From Rhyacichthys aspro (Eukaryota > Chordata > Actinopteri > Gobiiformes > Rhyacichthyidae): 64,000 nt of DNA. Positions within the stretch are counted from its first letter, which is position 1. Each line of letters opens with the position of its first letter. The notes under the pieces were generated by a model. It worked only from the letters and a program-made list of their open reading frames with translations. It ran no database searches and was not told where the DNA came from. Both the position numbers and the translations under genes were made by a program. The stretch is from the NCBI GenBank assembly GCA_036850595.1, contig CM072154.1, positions 15,011,330 to 15,075,329 of the forward strand, written 5' to 3'. Below, one piece after another: positions 28,801 through 42,541 of this stretch.

Positions 28801-31800
28801 TAGATTACAAGTGACAGCACTTCCTTGATAAAACACACGGGTGACGGTGGTGACCCAGTGTAACCGTCATGAACGTCTCCATTACACATCAAGGTCATCT
28901 GTGGGGCAAACCTGATTTTATTGGTAAATTGGAAAGGCAAAGACAAATTCTTTTTAAATCAGTTTAGCTCTGAGTAAATGCTTGAGGTTGTGTGTGTGTT
29001 TAAGAGAAGGTTACTGTAATCCAGGGGGCAATTCAAACTAATAATGGTTATCTTGATCTCACACAGAGATCACTGCATAGCCTGAGTCATCTTTGCACAC
29101 CTGAAAAAATGTGTATTAGTGTATTGTTTGTTTTTTAACATGAAGTAACATTTCTATTTTTGAGTTCTAGGCAAAATGAGAATTAAAGGACAGAGGCATA
29201 GTTTATGATTCTAAATATGATTTGGTATGTCAGCATGATTCTTGAATACAGGTAAACACAGAATTTAACGAATGATGAGAACTTTTGTATTCTAATAACC
29301 ACACTGCTTCCTGGATTTTCATGAAATCTGTGAGGTCATAAACTCTTAGAACTCAATCCTATCTCTTTCCGAGCTGTTTGATTTCCACTGAAACGCGGCT
29401 GGTTTGGACCAATGGTATCATAGTAGTGGCAGTTATGGGTATGTTTTAGGTTTGATAACAAAGCGACTGTTGGCATTACAATGAAATGTACAAGTTGTTG
29501 CTTTGATTGAATAAAATGTTTTGCAGGAGGGTCAACCAATCACTGACCAGGTATTTATCTGAAAGTACCGACCATTTCAGTTAGTGTATAAAAACTCTGA
29601 AAGACGTTGCATGTGTATTTCTATTTTTCTTTTACACTGTAAGGATTTTAAAGTCGTGTTTTTTTTACTTCAAACTGTATTGTATTGTTGCTATTCTTAA
29701 ATGTGCAAGCGTTTTGGTTTGGTAAAAGTGAAAGCAAAGTGTAAAATATGTTAAAAGCAGTTGTTACATTTCACCTGCAAGGAAAAACAGGTGCTCTATA
29801 ATTACCACATGTGTTTAAATTTCATCTCAGAGTGCAGAGTGCTGAAGTGAGGGCTGCTTCACCAAGAGGAGACACAAAAAGCAAGCTCTATTTTGCAGCA
29901 AACAAAATGACTGATCTTTCTATCACTTTAATGAGTATGGATAGCATTCTGTTAAGCTTTGCAGCCCTTTTTTTACAAACACACAAACAACAGCTTTATG
30001 AATTACAATCTGGCAACTCTGAATGGGAGACTGCAGAGATAAATCACATGCTTCATGGAAGGGATGTGAGATGTATTGTCATCATTAGAACGCAATGGGA
30101 AAAAATGGCTTTGATGTTGAGGAATGGCGAGGTTCAAAGTTAGCTTTGTTTAGCGCTCAAAAGAATAATGGTGAAGTAAATTCTTCTGTAATACATGAAA
30201 AAACTGTATACAGATTTAAATAAACAGGCATTCATCGGTACAGTGATAATTTACCAACCTACACATCTGATGTAAATATATTTTGCTTTGTTAAATGGAT
30301 AAAAATTGAAGAAATGCAGGTATGGAAGCAATACTTTTAATAACAAAGCTGCGGTATTCTCTTTGCAAGGATGACAGTTGTTCCCAAATAACAGGAATAC
30401 ATTATTTAGAAAACTGTCAACAACAACACATCAGCAGCATGATTTCACAGCATGGGATGAAATGCCCTCAGGAAAAAGACTAGATAGGTCCAGGATTCCC
30501 ATTAGCATGCTTATTTTGTACTTGCACAAAGCTCTCCTGGTCATCTAATTATTCATTGTGAGACAATTATCTGTATGTGCAAAAACTTTTCTATGATATG
30601 TGCATAATATTGACCATGTTTGTGGGTGAATTTTCAAAACAAAACCTGCCTGTGCTTCAAGAGCAGCAACAACTGTGTTCCAACTAAGCTTCATGGCTCC
30701 ATAAGCCATTATTTCTTCGGAAGAGCCTCTGTAGTTAACAGCATAGGGTCAACAAAAGCAGGGGTCTGTTGAGATTTGACAGAGAATATGTATTATAGAG
30801 TCACCCCACAATTGTCCCTGTGTCATTTAAACATAGCTACAGCACTGCATCTCGACGCACAATCATATCTCAAACCAAAGGACAGTCTTGTGACCTTTGT
30901 GTTGTTATGTAGCCAGAGATTTAACCTTCTAAATCACAACTGTGTGTGTCATCCACTACTCTGGAAATAACCTATTTCAGAGGGGATGAGAGGCTAATCT
31001 CGCTGTAATGACTATTCTTGAGAATGGAATCACGGCACATAGAGCTGCCTACAGTACATACAGTACACACTATATCGTTTTTTTTATATATATATATATT
31101 GTTGTGTGAAGCATGTCAAACACATCAGATAAATCGAGCAGCTTTGTTGATATCATCCATTTTATTCTGAAGCTGTACTATGGCTGTTTCTTTTTTATTT
31201 TCTTTTACCCTCTCTAAATTGACCATCAGAAATTGTGTTAGACCTCGCGCTATCATACATCATCACTCTCATCTCGCTCCTCTAGATGATAAATGAAAAA
31301 CAATATTGATCAAAGCTGACATTTGAAACTACACAAAAAAGCGGGAGCCGGATATATAGTCACGTTTAACCACTTAGAGAAAAGCGGGTGGTGTAATATT
31401 GTCCTCTTGTGGTGACTACATCCATCTGAAGGTCATCGGGTATCAGTCCAGAAAGATGCTGTACACATCACGCGCAACTCATGAAGGGCAACAGGGTAAT
31501 GCCTATTTGTCCTGTGTGATTTTCAAATGACCTAAACCATATATTAAAATTATTTTTTAATCCTATGTGTGTGGCATCCATTTAACATCAATACAATTTA
31601 GACTGAGATATAAAAGATGACACAGACCTTGGTGACCATCTTATTTAAGTATTATGTCCTTACATACATATGAGCTCACACAAATATAAATTTACAATAA
31701 TAAATTTAAGCTTGTGTCTGTTCTGGTCAATGCCCTGTATTGTGTCTTGGGCAGGATGTGTTTTTTTGTTTATAAATGTCAATGTTATAAATAAACAGAA

Positions 31801-34800
31801 GGTAAATTTGTTCCATGATTTCACATTTGCAAGTCTTCCTGACAGCCCGATCAATATTTCTGAGTCCAAACAGATCTTTTCATCAAACAATATTCAAATT
31901 CTAATCATCAACATAGCCTCACCCACTTCCTGTCCTCCCAGCTGATTAAATTGTTGACTGCTCAAAGAGACTTAGGCGACACATTAAGTTGGATAATACT
32001 CATACAGTGTCTCATTAGTATGCAAAACACTTCCAACCAAAGAAACATCTTAGTAATTGATGACGTTATCGGTTCAATGGCAGCGGATGACAAATGCTAT
32101 TACTAGAAGCACTCGGTTGTTCCAAATGCGGTGAGTCAGTTTTTTGTCCTTACAGACATAGAAGGAAAACAGTTCAGCGCTCAGCATGCTGTTCCTGGCT
32201 CTACACATTTTCCTCAAAAAAACACTCAAACAGTAACATTTTTTCAAAGCAGTAACAGACTTTTTTTTTAGCCTCTGAAGACACCCCACCCTCATTCAGC
32301 CCCAACTTCCCCAAAGCACAATCGATGCTTACCAACAAGGTTGCCTAGCATCAGTTGCTTAGTAACCACCAACCCATTACTTTCTACTACAGAATGTCTC
32401 ACTAATTCCCTGTCAGAGCTAAATTTAGAAACGCCTTTGATTTATCCCCCCCTCACTGGATTGACAGAAGTTGGCTGCACACAGGGAGTCACTTCTCAAA
32501 AAGAACCATGTGTGATATTAACTCGCAATGCTGTCTTTGCTTTTAAGTGAACTGAAAAGCGCATATGACAAGGCGTCTTATTATATAATTTTCCTCAATT
32601 AGGAAGGGTTTACTGCCAATCAACTTTTATTGTACCCTATTGACAGCCAATAATGATTGTGCATAACGGCAGTGACAGGTGGCTGTAAATAAGTATAAGC
32701 ATTTGTTAGGTGCACAAAGTCTGTTGTCAGTCTAAAAATAAACCCAGCAACACAATCACAAGCATTTTTGAATGTGTTCTACCACAGACTAGAGCTTTCA
32801 GACTTCTATGTGTATAAATTATATATTGCAAATTCAGCTTGACCTACAATACAGCTAATTATAGGTTAAAACAGAGTGTTTTTACATGCATATTTCTAAT
32901 TTTGTGCAGCTCTTGCTTACAACTTACTTACTTTTTTGGTCAATGGATGAAGCTTTGGGCTTATAGACAAACATTAAACTGTACAATTAGACAGCTACCC
33001 ACTATAAACTACCTCAGACTTCACACAGACTGACTCACTTTATTTTATTGTCTAGTTGTTCTTCTCAAACATTAACATAAACAGAAAGCTCCGAGGGTAA
33101 AAAGAGCCCAGACTAAAGTATCCTTTCTGCAGCAATGTAAGGTGTCTACACAGTTTTAACAGTTTTCTAACCCACTAAAATATGTAATATAAGACTTATT
33201 TATATGTACATACATACTGTATCTGCACACATGGGTCTCTATATATGTGATGAGATGCATTATTTATGTTCAAAGGCATATATATTATTAAAGAACATTT
33301 TTATACTGCCCTAGGTTACAGACCTAGAAAAGTTGAAGTTCCTAACAAACTTTTCTATATTCTTTTACTATATTACGATAGCAAAATTTAAGAAAAAGTA
33401 TTACAGTCAAAACTGAGCACATGTTATATTGAACATTTCTCACTTTAAATGATGAATTTAGAAATGTGATTGATTTTTTTCCTAAATTTATGCAAAAGAA
33501 CTGCAAATAACACCACTTCACAAAGCCTCGTCAAAACACCCATTTACTCAACCTCTTTAAGTTGTTCTGACTTTGGAAAAATTGTACTTATATTATAAAT
33601 ATTAATACATTTCCTATGAATATTATTATTATTAGTCAAGTAAGGTTTAAAACAACATCTGGTTGTCTTTCTAGTTTGACCGAGGTTTGTTCTCTTGGTG
33701 ACTCTTTTATGTCTGTTCTGCTGAGATGATTTAAGCCTCAAGCTTTAGAATTTATGATGAGCTGTGTCCCATTTCTGGGACCAAAGAGTATGGTCTAGAC
33801 CTGATGTATTTGGAAAGTGTCATGAGACAACTTCTGATCTGGTGCTGTATGAGTTTGAATTAAATTCACTTTGATTGTTTACATTTAAGCACTACTTTGT
33901 GGCAGGTGAACATGCTGTAGCTAAAGACTGCTGCAGTGGGTCCTAAATCCAAATCTCTGATCAAGAAAAATGTAGTTTGGTATCAACCATAATGTTACAG
34001 CCCATAGTCTGCAACATATTTGCATTTGACATTAACTATGTGTAGTCTTCATGTCATGATGTCAACAGGCCATAGCACAATGACTCAAGTGAAAATGAGG
34101 AAAGTCTTCTAGTTTGCTGAATTTCCAAACATTGACATCCCACTCATTTATTTATATGTAACCCATAGTGTGCTGGTATTAGATTACTTTTTGCTTTTTG
34201 CTACTGTGTAAATAATGAGCACAATTAACGCCAATAACATACAACTTCATATACAACTTCATATTTAGATATTTAGATAATGATATAATAATATCTAGAA
34301 CAATGCACACTCTGCTGTTGGACTGCTTCTTTCCATTTTTGCCATGAGATACTCCACCAAGGCATGGGTTTTATTTGCTCCTGTATTAAATCATGGAACC
34401 ATATTCATATTTACCATAAATATACATACATAAATATATATACATACATAGTGCTACTTTAAAGTCGCAAGGGACTGTTTGCAACTTAGTGTTTTCTTTT
34501 CACTTTTTTAAGGCTTTTCCTTTCTCAGTCGAGCTTTAGTTTTCTCATTGTATCCGTAAGTAACATTAGACTAGAATAATTGCATTCAGTTGATCTCTTT
34601 TCCCCTTTAAGTGTGTTATCACATTTGGTAAAAAAAAAAAAACTCCTTATGCTCCCTTTTCTTGCACTTCAAAGAGATGTTTTAAATACTGTAATACCAA
34701 AATCCACAGTGCATCATTTTCAGTGCTCTAAGCACACTGTGCAGTCTTTCTCTTTTATTGTTTAAATATACTTTTCAGCATAAAAATGCTAAAAAACCTG

Positions 34801-37800
34801 AAAACCCTGTTGGTATTCCTGACTGCTTTTATTCAAAGAATTGCACAGGCAAAATCTCCCACTGCAAAGATAATATGATGAACTATTCTGAGCATTTTAC
34901 TTACCATAAGCTTGGATTCCAGCTCCATTATTCTCCAGCCCATAGGAATAGGGCTTAGCAAGTCTCATCTTTCTGTAAATGTTTGAGAGATTATTCTGAA
35001 TGCATGATTTTATTAACCACATGCAGCTCTATTTTATTTATTTTTAATAAACACTCCACGGTGACAAACAAAGTAGCCATCGTGGTAAATTGACATAGTC
35101 AGAACCATCTACAGTTAACAAATATCGCATTAGCATAAGGTTATATAAACATGTTGTATTAAAAGAGACAGGTCATCAGAATCAATCAGAGCCCCGTGAG
35201 CGTGCTGCAGCGGTGCTGATGAGAGCGCTAACAGGTTCAATGTGATCTCCGCAGTAAGTGTGACAGTTTTATCTGCTGTTCTCTGCTCTCACAGAGGGGA
35301 AATGAATGGGCCGACTAGGACAACACATGTCATGTTCTCATTAGTTAGATAAAGTACATTGTTTGATTTACAGACGAAGGAGACATAGTGCTCATTTCTA
35401 AAAGCAGGATTCTTTTGGGCGTCAAATTGAACTCTAAATATGTTTTGGATCAATTTGTTGTTCTCTTCACTCGTCATATTTGCAAATCTTTGACTTTGCT
35501 GTAATGACAAATTGAGGGGAGGTGGAGCTGTGTCATAATAGTGGAAAATGAAGAAAATTTGGCCTTTATTTGGTTATAATTGTGTCTAAAGAAACAAGGG
35601 TGTTCAGATAAAGAGACTGATGCCAAAATACATAACTTTTTTTTTATCAAGAGGAGCCAGCCCTTCTTGTCACTGCTACTTTGGACCACTATTATTATTC
35701 TAATTTACTGTTACATTTGTCAAACTCTGTCGTCCACTAGCCACAGAGACATGTCATCTCAGACTGATTTGGGCCTAATATGTCAATCACAGACATACAC
35801 AAAAGATCCAAAGCCAATGTTATGGCACATTAAAGCAGGGCAACATACCATGTACATGAATTATAAACAGGACGGCTGACCTAGTTCAGGGAAGCTGGTT
35901 GGTGTGTTAAATACTTTGGGGACTTTTGTTTGAAACTCTGCAATGTATGTTATACGCACAACTACTGACACAAAGGCAAAAATCAGCCTAAAGTACATTC
36001 ATGCTAACTGCTCTACACCATTACATTCTTAGGGCATTATATTAGGGTCATTTAACAACAAACAGCTCCATAACATAAAAAGATACCTTTGTTATATTGG
36101 TGAGTTTGCTTGCACACACCTACCCTTACCACTATCTAAATTCCCATTTAAAAAAAATAAATTAATTCGATAGTTTGATTAGTGCAGTAAAAGCTTTACA
36201 TGTCTTCCTGCCATGATTTCCCATGAGTTTTTTTCCTATGTGTATAAGACTCTGTGTGTCCAGTCTGCCTTTTTGCACAGTCTATATTTTGTTTCTGCAT
36301 ATAATCTGGCAAATTGCTGAAAAGACTGTGTAGTGAGCAGCTAGTGTTTCAATATTAAAGCAGTTGCACTTAAATAGTAGAAAACATATACACATTTTTA
36401 AAATGTGTGTCCACTTTCCTCTGGTTCCTCAGCTGAGTGGAGTGTATATTGTATACTGCTGCGAGTATACATTGACTGTTGTCCGTCACTGTTGATTTAC
36501 TTGTCTTCAGCCTTTTTTGGTGTGTACAAAAAAAACTGCAGAAGGCAAAAGGTCTGTGTGGCAGAGCAGCGGGTTGAGAGCACCTTACAAAGGCTTCGCT
36601 CGCTACACGACACTTTATGGCCTGACCTTCCATTGCAGCATTACTGTGTCTTTTGTGGTGAACATTTTTTTCAAGCTCCGGCTAAAAGCTTTTGCAGGCT
36701 CCTTTGAGGAAATAGATTTGGTCATGTAGAGATGAGAATAGTAATCTATGCCTGGAACCGTGTAATTTTCTTTCTTTTTTTCCTCGCAATTTCTGTTTTG
36801 TTGGTAAAAAAAAAAACTGTTTCTCAAATGTTTATAAACTAAATGAAATAATGAAAACCAGCCTGTTGCAATATAAAGGTTAAACACAGCAACACCCTTG
36901 GTCAATCTCCTGCTGAGAACAAGAAATGATGAAATTCAGTGCGATTGCTTCATGCATGACACGCTCATGTTTTTCTGTCATACACATACAGGGGTTTGCA
37001 GCGGCAGGGGCCAAGTAATTAGTAATCATATCAGCATATGGAACATGCAGTGCTGTGTGCGCCTGCAGTGACAGTTCAAGAGTGATGCAATGGAAACACC
37101 GAGAATGTCAAAAAGCAACATATGGACTGTGTAAATAGCTGCCAGGATCACATTTTGCTCCATAAGGTATTATCATTTCATGGCAGAAGGACGATATTCT
37201 GCCTGCAATTTAGCATGTCTTTTGTACTATAGCTTTGAGTGTCAAAATGAATGACTTATTGTTTTAACATGTTGGTATAAAGTACTGTAGCAGTGATTTG
37301 TTTCAAAGACATCACTTTAATGGCTGTAAAACTGTGCAGTAAGAATTTCAATTTATGTTTTGCTAAAAAACTCATTTTTAGTTAAAGTTAAGTCTATATA
37401 TAAATAAAAACACTCAAGTATAAGTACACGGTGTCATGATTTGATTTAAAGGTGTCATGTATAGAGGGCAGAAAACATGAAAAAAACGTTATTTAAAAAA
37501 ACACAAGCAACATAGTCATTAGCAGAGTAGTTCATTTGTCTAAGATTGCACCGACACCTCAGCGACCTACTAGAAAATATATGCAACAATATTGCGTTCA
37601 TTAATCTGTTGTTGTGCGTCTATTGTTGCAAATCTTAATTATTGATGTGTGGGATCTCGTGCTGCCTGTCACACACCTTAGGCTGTTCTCACTCGCAGCA
37701 GAGCAGTGCTGGAAAAGCATAAATAAGTCACAAACATAGAGTTATATATCTGACACATATATACACAGGGGCACACGTCGACATCTGCAGCTGCCACTGT

Positions 37801-40291
37801 ATACAACCGCAGGAGGGATTTGTGACAGGAATAAAAGTGCACACTGTAACGGAAAACTACCGACACCACTGCATCAAGACTTGTCTGATGATAGAGCACA
37901 ATACAAAAAGAAACAAATAGTTAAGAATATAGTGACTAACCCAGCAGAGTGCTAATACTAGCCGTCTGCGTGTCCATGTGTAAACTTGCAGCACACGTTT
38001 CTACAGCACGCTGTTGTTGATGATGGATGGTGGGTCAGCATGAGAGACTGTGTGATCCATGAGCAGTGTGAGTCTGTCACCATACTGACATGCTGGGGCT
38101 GAAAAATGATTAATCCCCACTTCCCCTGGGCATTTGTCACGAGGCTTCAATGTATGGCCTGTGTAGTCGTACGCATGCAGGGAATATGGTGTGTGAAACA
38201 GTTCAACAAGTATTAATCAATGTGAAGTTTGTCAATGCATCTCTGTCATGCGCTCCTTTTGGTTCTTATGTAAGGGAATGCACACAATAAGCACTTTATT
38301 TAGAGGATGAAGAAATGTCCAAACTGAGCAACTGTGAGCCTATGTACAAGACAGATATATAAGAAGATAATTCAGACACGATGGTCGCCAAGTGCTGTCT
38401 GTTTTCAGCAGAACTCATTTGAGAAGGAAAACAGACAGTACCAGTTAATCCATATTGGGTTTGGGTTTCAACAGTGCCTAAATCCAACAATGTGCATGTA
38501 GCAAGAACCCCTTTGTCTTCTGACACCTCTAAGAGCAACAAAAGATGACTGTAGCGCAGATCCACACATATGGCACAACCAAAACACTCTCCGACTTATG
38601 TGTATTTTGTTTGTATGTGTGCCAGATCTGCTTCATAATTAATTTATGAAAATCCCAAACAAGGATCAATGTCAGAATGGCACAGTTGGAGACTTGGAGA
38701 ATGACAACAGCTGTGTCACACTATACATCTTAATAAGTCTTCTATACACAAGCTGTAGAGATACATGCCCAGTACAGCAAGAGCAGAAAGAGAGCTACAT
38801 ACAAGTCAGATTACCTGGTGCTGTTTGTACAATTTGTGTTTGTGAATTGCCATGTTAATACATACAGCATATCCTAAACCTGTACATCAAAATAAAAGAC
38901 ACAAGCATCAAGTTTTATAAAAGTCAAATTACAGTCACTACTTAAAAAGAACAGCATCATAGAGACACCATTGTCCTCCTTTTCAGCAGCTCCAACCACA
39001 GAGTTGTAAGATCATAGCAAGACCACAAAGAAAATACATGCTGGAGTCTGCCATGCAGCCTTCATCTATTGTGTAAGAAAATATACATCCACAGTGTGCA
39101 ACTCCCTGGACAGTCTCTGCTCGGATTCTCCAAAGTTTCCACTGAAATGCACTAAAACTACCTCAGATCAAAATACACTTTGAATTTATCAGTCTTGACT
39201 AACTCAGTCTTATAGTGACATAAAAGTGTTATGTCTCCCACAAGTACCAAAAATACTTATACACATTAAGTACAACCTGCATGCTTGTCCCAACCCTGCA
39301 TCTCAACCAGGTCACTCTCAATCAAACATTTTTAACCCAGGACCCTAATGCAAAACTAACAAAACCTTTTAGAATGACCCAAATATGGACTGAAAGTTTA
39401 GCGAACTCCAAGCAGCTTTCCTATGTAATAATGCCTTTGGTATTAGAGAGTAATTTGGCTGTGGAAATACTGAGGCATGACCTTGAAATGCTCTGGGGGA
39501 ATTTAGTTAAAACTGCAGCCAAATCACATGTGTTTTTGTGACTCAGATGTATGATAGAGTTGGTCTCAACACACACAAAGTCAGTGCTATTTAAGGTCTG
39601 TTCAAATTCACTGACTCATTTAAAATACAAGGGATAATAGCCTTAGAAATTCTTATGCAATTTCAGGGAATATTTGGCTTGGATCATCTGAGGAACAATA
39701 CAAAAGCATAAAAATATATTTTTTCAATCAACTATACCCATTGTTCTTTGCAAAAGCTACTTGCAGCTCACATCTCAGGCACCATTAAAAATTGCAATCA
39801 GAAATCTTCATATTTTTAATTGACTATTTAATAGGGGCATGAATACAAAAACGCGTTTGCTCAGAAGGAAATTTCACTGTATTTGCTGAATGAAAATTAA
39901 AAAGGAAGCAGGTTTTCAGACTAAGGCTCTCTGCCCTCAGGCTGTTTCAAATATTGGCTTGGCACTTCACTGAGCTGGGATTTCAAATCACCAGTAACTG
40001 GCTATGTACTTCTCAAAAACCTTTTTTTAAAAGAGGCAGCCCAGTGTGGTGCAAGCAGAGTTACTAGAATCAGCAATTTAGCACAAGCAACTGAAGAAAG
40101 TAAAGGTTCTTGGTCCTGCTCTCTGGTGTGAAGACTTTCTCTGGACTTTTTTCTGCATTCTGCAGTAACAGACATGTGATGCACAAACAAAAAAACAGTT
40201 TCAATTATGATTATGTATTGTCAATCTAAAAAACCACAATGTCATACACATGTCAGTGCCCCACTATTCCACACTAGTTCCATGCTGACTC
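25815..40291. other. Non-coding left flank, part 3
   Basis: No supported gene. A perfect octamer ATTTGCAT lies at 28,341-28,348 in a stretch rich in AT-core motifs, a TA run at 31,085-31,099, and AT-rich low-complexity sequence at about 34,240-34,300 and 34,410-34,450. A sequence at 35,255-35,275 resembles a splice donor (CCGCA/GTAAGTG), but all nearby frames close quickly. The open frames present lack splice context and protein resemblance. Confidence 0.5.
31085..31099. repeat. (TA)n microsatellite
   Basis: A short perfect TA run preceded by a T run; simple sequence only. Confidence 0.85.
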
Positions 40292-40739
40292 AATCTTATA
40301 ATCTTCAACTATTTAATTCATATACACTTTTATTTATGAGTTTAAGCGAAGATCTTGTCTCGACATTGTTAAAAATTGTCGAACGTAAAACGTTTTGTTT
40401 CACTGGTCATCTCTGTGTTTTTCAGCGTAAAATCTATGAATTATCTCGTGTTATTATTAATTTATTTTAATAATAAAATGATAAAAATACATCCAGGTGC
40501 TGAAATAAGGTTCTTTTTTTATAAACTTGATTAGTACAAAGATGCGAGCTGTGCTTAAGTGGACTCTTTAGGAACTAGTTTCATACATAGCTTTATTATT
40601 TTGCATACATTCATTAAAATAATTCAGTTAACAAGAGCAGTGGTGAGGAAATGACATTTATTGTTGCCTTTATTTGTGATTATGGGCTTCAACCTTTTAC
40701 GAGTTACATGAATTTATGTAGACATTTTACGTTTTTAGT
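40292..40739 (+). repeat. Left arm of long inverted repeat
   Basis: This ~448-bp stretch matches the reverse complement of 42,087-42,541 almost throughout. I estimate about 95% identity by eye, with one small insertion in the right arm near its inner end and a diverged patch near 40,355-40,395. Outside 40,292 the similarity stops and no target-site duplication is obvious. The divergence argues against a simple mirrored assembly error. It may be the arm of a transposon with long terminal inverted repeats, or one of two copies of an element inserted in opposite directions. Confidence 0.85.
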
Positions 40740-41103
40740 CTTGCCAGCTACTTATTTATTATTATTATCCATAAAAACATATTGTACAATACAAGTGTGT
40801 AAATGTGATTTTATTGTTTGGAACATTTTTACGGATTTCTTTAGTTTATGGGGGGACACATTTGTGATCGTTCACGGGCTTTCCGAATGTTTGGAAATTG
40901 TAGGTATTACACGTTTTGTGCCTTGCTAGCGACCTATTCTAGCATTCTTACTTCTTTTACGATATGAATATGCCCTAACTAAACATTTATTATATTTGAC
41001 TTGAATAAACACGTGCAGTTTTTAGTTTGTTAAATATTGGCATTATACTACCTACTAGTGTGAAATGGGAACGTCTGTCAATGACTGCGTTTACATGGCA
41101 CAT

Positions 41104-41226
41104 CATACTCCGATTAAAGTTCATAATTAGATTAAGCTCATACTCCGATTAAGGTTCATAATTAGATTAAGTTCATACTCCGATTAAGGTTCATAATTAG
41201 ATTAAGTTCATACTCCGATTAAGGTG
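41104..41226. repeat. 35-bp minisatellite, ~3.5 units
   Basis: Units begin at 41,104, 41,139, 41,174 and 41,209, each starting CATACTCCGATTAA and, in the full units, containing CATAATTAGATTAAG. The period is exactly 35 bp with only single-base differences. It is flanked by GTTTACATG motifs. Confidence 0.95.
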
Positions 41227-41599
41227 TTTACATGTGCAGCTGGAATGAGAGTATTCCATTTGCACCTGTTTACATGATAAAAGCATAATATTAAGCTAAA
41301 AAATAAATAAATAATGTGCTATCATCTGGGATAATGTAATATTTATATACGATAAAATATATTTGAAACAGACAGTTAAAACATGTGGCCAATATGTCAA
41401 TATTTAGTAAAAAGACGACTGTAAATCCTCGTATGTAGCCTGGAGGCAAAGCTAACGCTACGGTCAACAGTATACTTCCTGTCTCCCGTTTAGTCCGTTT
41501 TCTGTTTATTTTGCTGTCAACGTTAAGCCTCTAACTACGTTACAACAAAAGGCTTTATACTTTCACTAAACTGACTCGTGATTAATGTAATATTTACTA

Positions 41600-41987
41600 G
41601 CAATGCTGTGACTGACGAAGCAGGAGCTGTCTGGCGCCGTCTTAAACCGGAAACAGCTGTTGCTAACAACCACTAGCTTGTTTTGCCAAGCGACTCATCC
41701 CTTACACGTCTTTTATTTCGCAAAATAAAAGTGTTTTTTTTTTCAGTCAGAAAGGTAGCGGTAACTTTGTCGGGGGGCTTAACTGGATGGAGCGCCTGTG
41801 AGGTCTTTTATCATCCTGAAAACACGGAGCTGTCTCTGAGCTTGTGTCCGCACGAAATTACCTGAAAGATGGGCTGAATTATGCGTGGGCTGGGACCAGC
41901 AGTAGCTGTGCGTAGTCCTAGTGTTGGGCCACGTTTCCTAAACAGAACTGGGTGTCCTTCCCGGAGCTGCGGGGTACCATGTCCCCA
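41600..41987 (+). promoter_or_regulatory. CpG-rich, promoter-like segment truncated by the gap
   Basis: Roughly 18 CpGs in under 400 bp, far above the surroundings. It contains an ETS-like ACCGGAA near 41,647, a pyrimidine tract ending in CAG near 41,735-41,746 that could be a splice acceptor, and an ATG at 41,979-41,981 in fair context (A at -3) just before the N run. This would suit the 5' end of a gene, or a host promoter carried inside a mobile element. The gap removes whatever follows, so no gene can be named. Confidence 0.3.
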
Positions 41988-42086
41988 NNNNNNNNNNNNN
42001 NNNNNNNNNNNNNNNNNNNNNNNNNNNNNNNNNNNNNNNNNNNNNNNNNNNNNNNNNNNNNNNNNNNNNNNNNNNNNNNNNNNNNN
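41988..42086. other. Assembly gap (99 N)
   Basis: A run of 99 N with unknown true content. It sits between CpG-rich sequence and the inner end of the right inverted-repeat arm, a context in which assemblers often fail, so the distance and even the relation between the flanks may be wrong. Confidence 1.
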
Positions 42087-42541
42087 AGACTAAAAACGTA
42101 AAATGTCTACATTTTTGCATTAAATTCATGTAACTCGTAAAAGGTTAAAGCCCATAATCACAAATAAAGGCAACAATAAATGTCATTTCCTCACCACTGC
42201 TCTTGTTAACTAAATTTTTTTAATGAATGTATGCAAAATAATAAAGCTATGTATGAAACTAGTTCCTAAAGAGTCCACGTAAGCACAGCTCGCATCTTTG
42301 TACTAATCAAGTTTATAAAAAAAGAACCATATTTCAGCATCTGGATGTATTTTTATCATTTTATTATTAAAATAAATTAATAATAACACGAGATAATTCA
42401 TAGATTTTACGCTGAAAAACATAGAGATAAACAGTGAAACAAAACGTGACAGTATAACAATTTTAACAATATCGAGAAAAGACTCATTTAAACTCATAAA
42501 TAAAAGTGTATATGAATTAAATAGTTGAAGATTATAAGATT
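42087..42541 (-). repeat. Right arm of long inverted repeat
   Basis: The reverse complement matches 40,292-40,739. An extra block of about 11 bases lies near 42,110-42,122 relative to the left arm. On the minus strand the similar-looking sequence seems to continue outward to about 42,780, with no counterpart next to the left arm, so the left copy may be truncated. A short minus-strand frame starting at 42,645 (MADLRRFLEIK...) closes after 18 codons. Confidence 0.85.

Larger units (their letters stand above)
40740..41987. other. DNA between the inverted repeat arms, left of the gap
   Basis: It begins as AT-rich sequence continuing the left arm, contains the 35-bp minisatellite and three same-direction copies of GTTTACATG (near 41,090, 41,227 and 41,270), then becomes CpG-rich towards the gap. 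A 92-codon open frame at 40,651-40,929 straddles the arm and resembles no protein I know. Confidence 0.6.

Noticed and set aside
35255..35290. Splice-donor-like sequence CCGCA/GTAAGTG
   Set aside because: The upstream frames close quickly and no matching acceptor-bounded exon could be built on the plus strand.
40651..40929. 92-codon open frame at the inner end of the left inverted-repeat arm
   Set aside because: The right arm carries an indel relative to the left arm within this frame, and no known transposase or other motif is visible.
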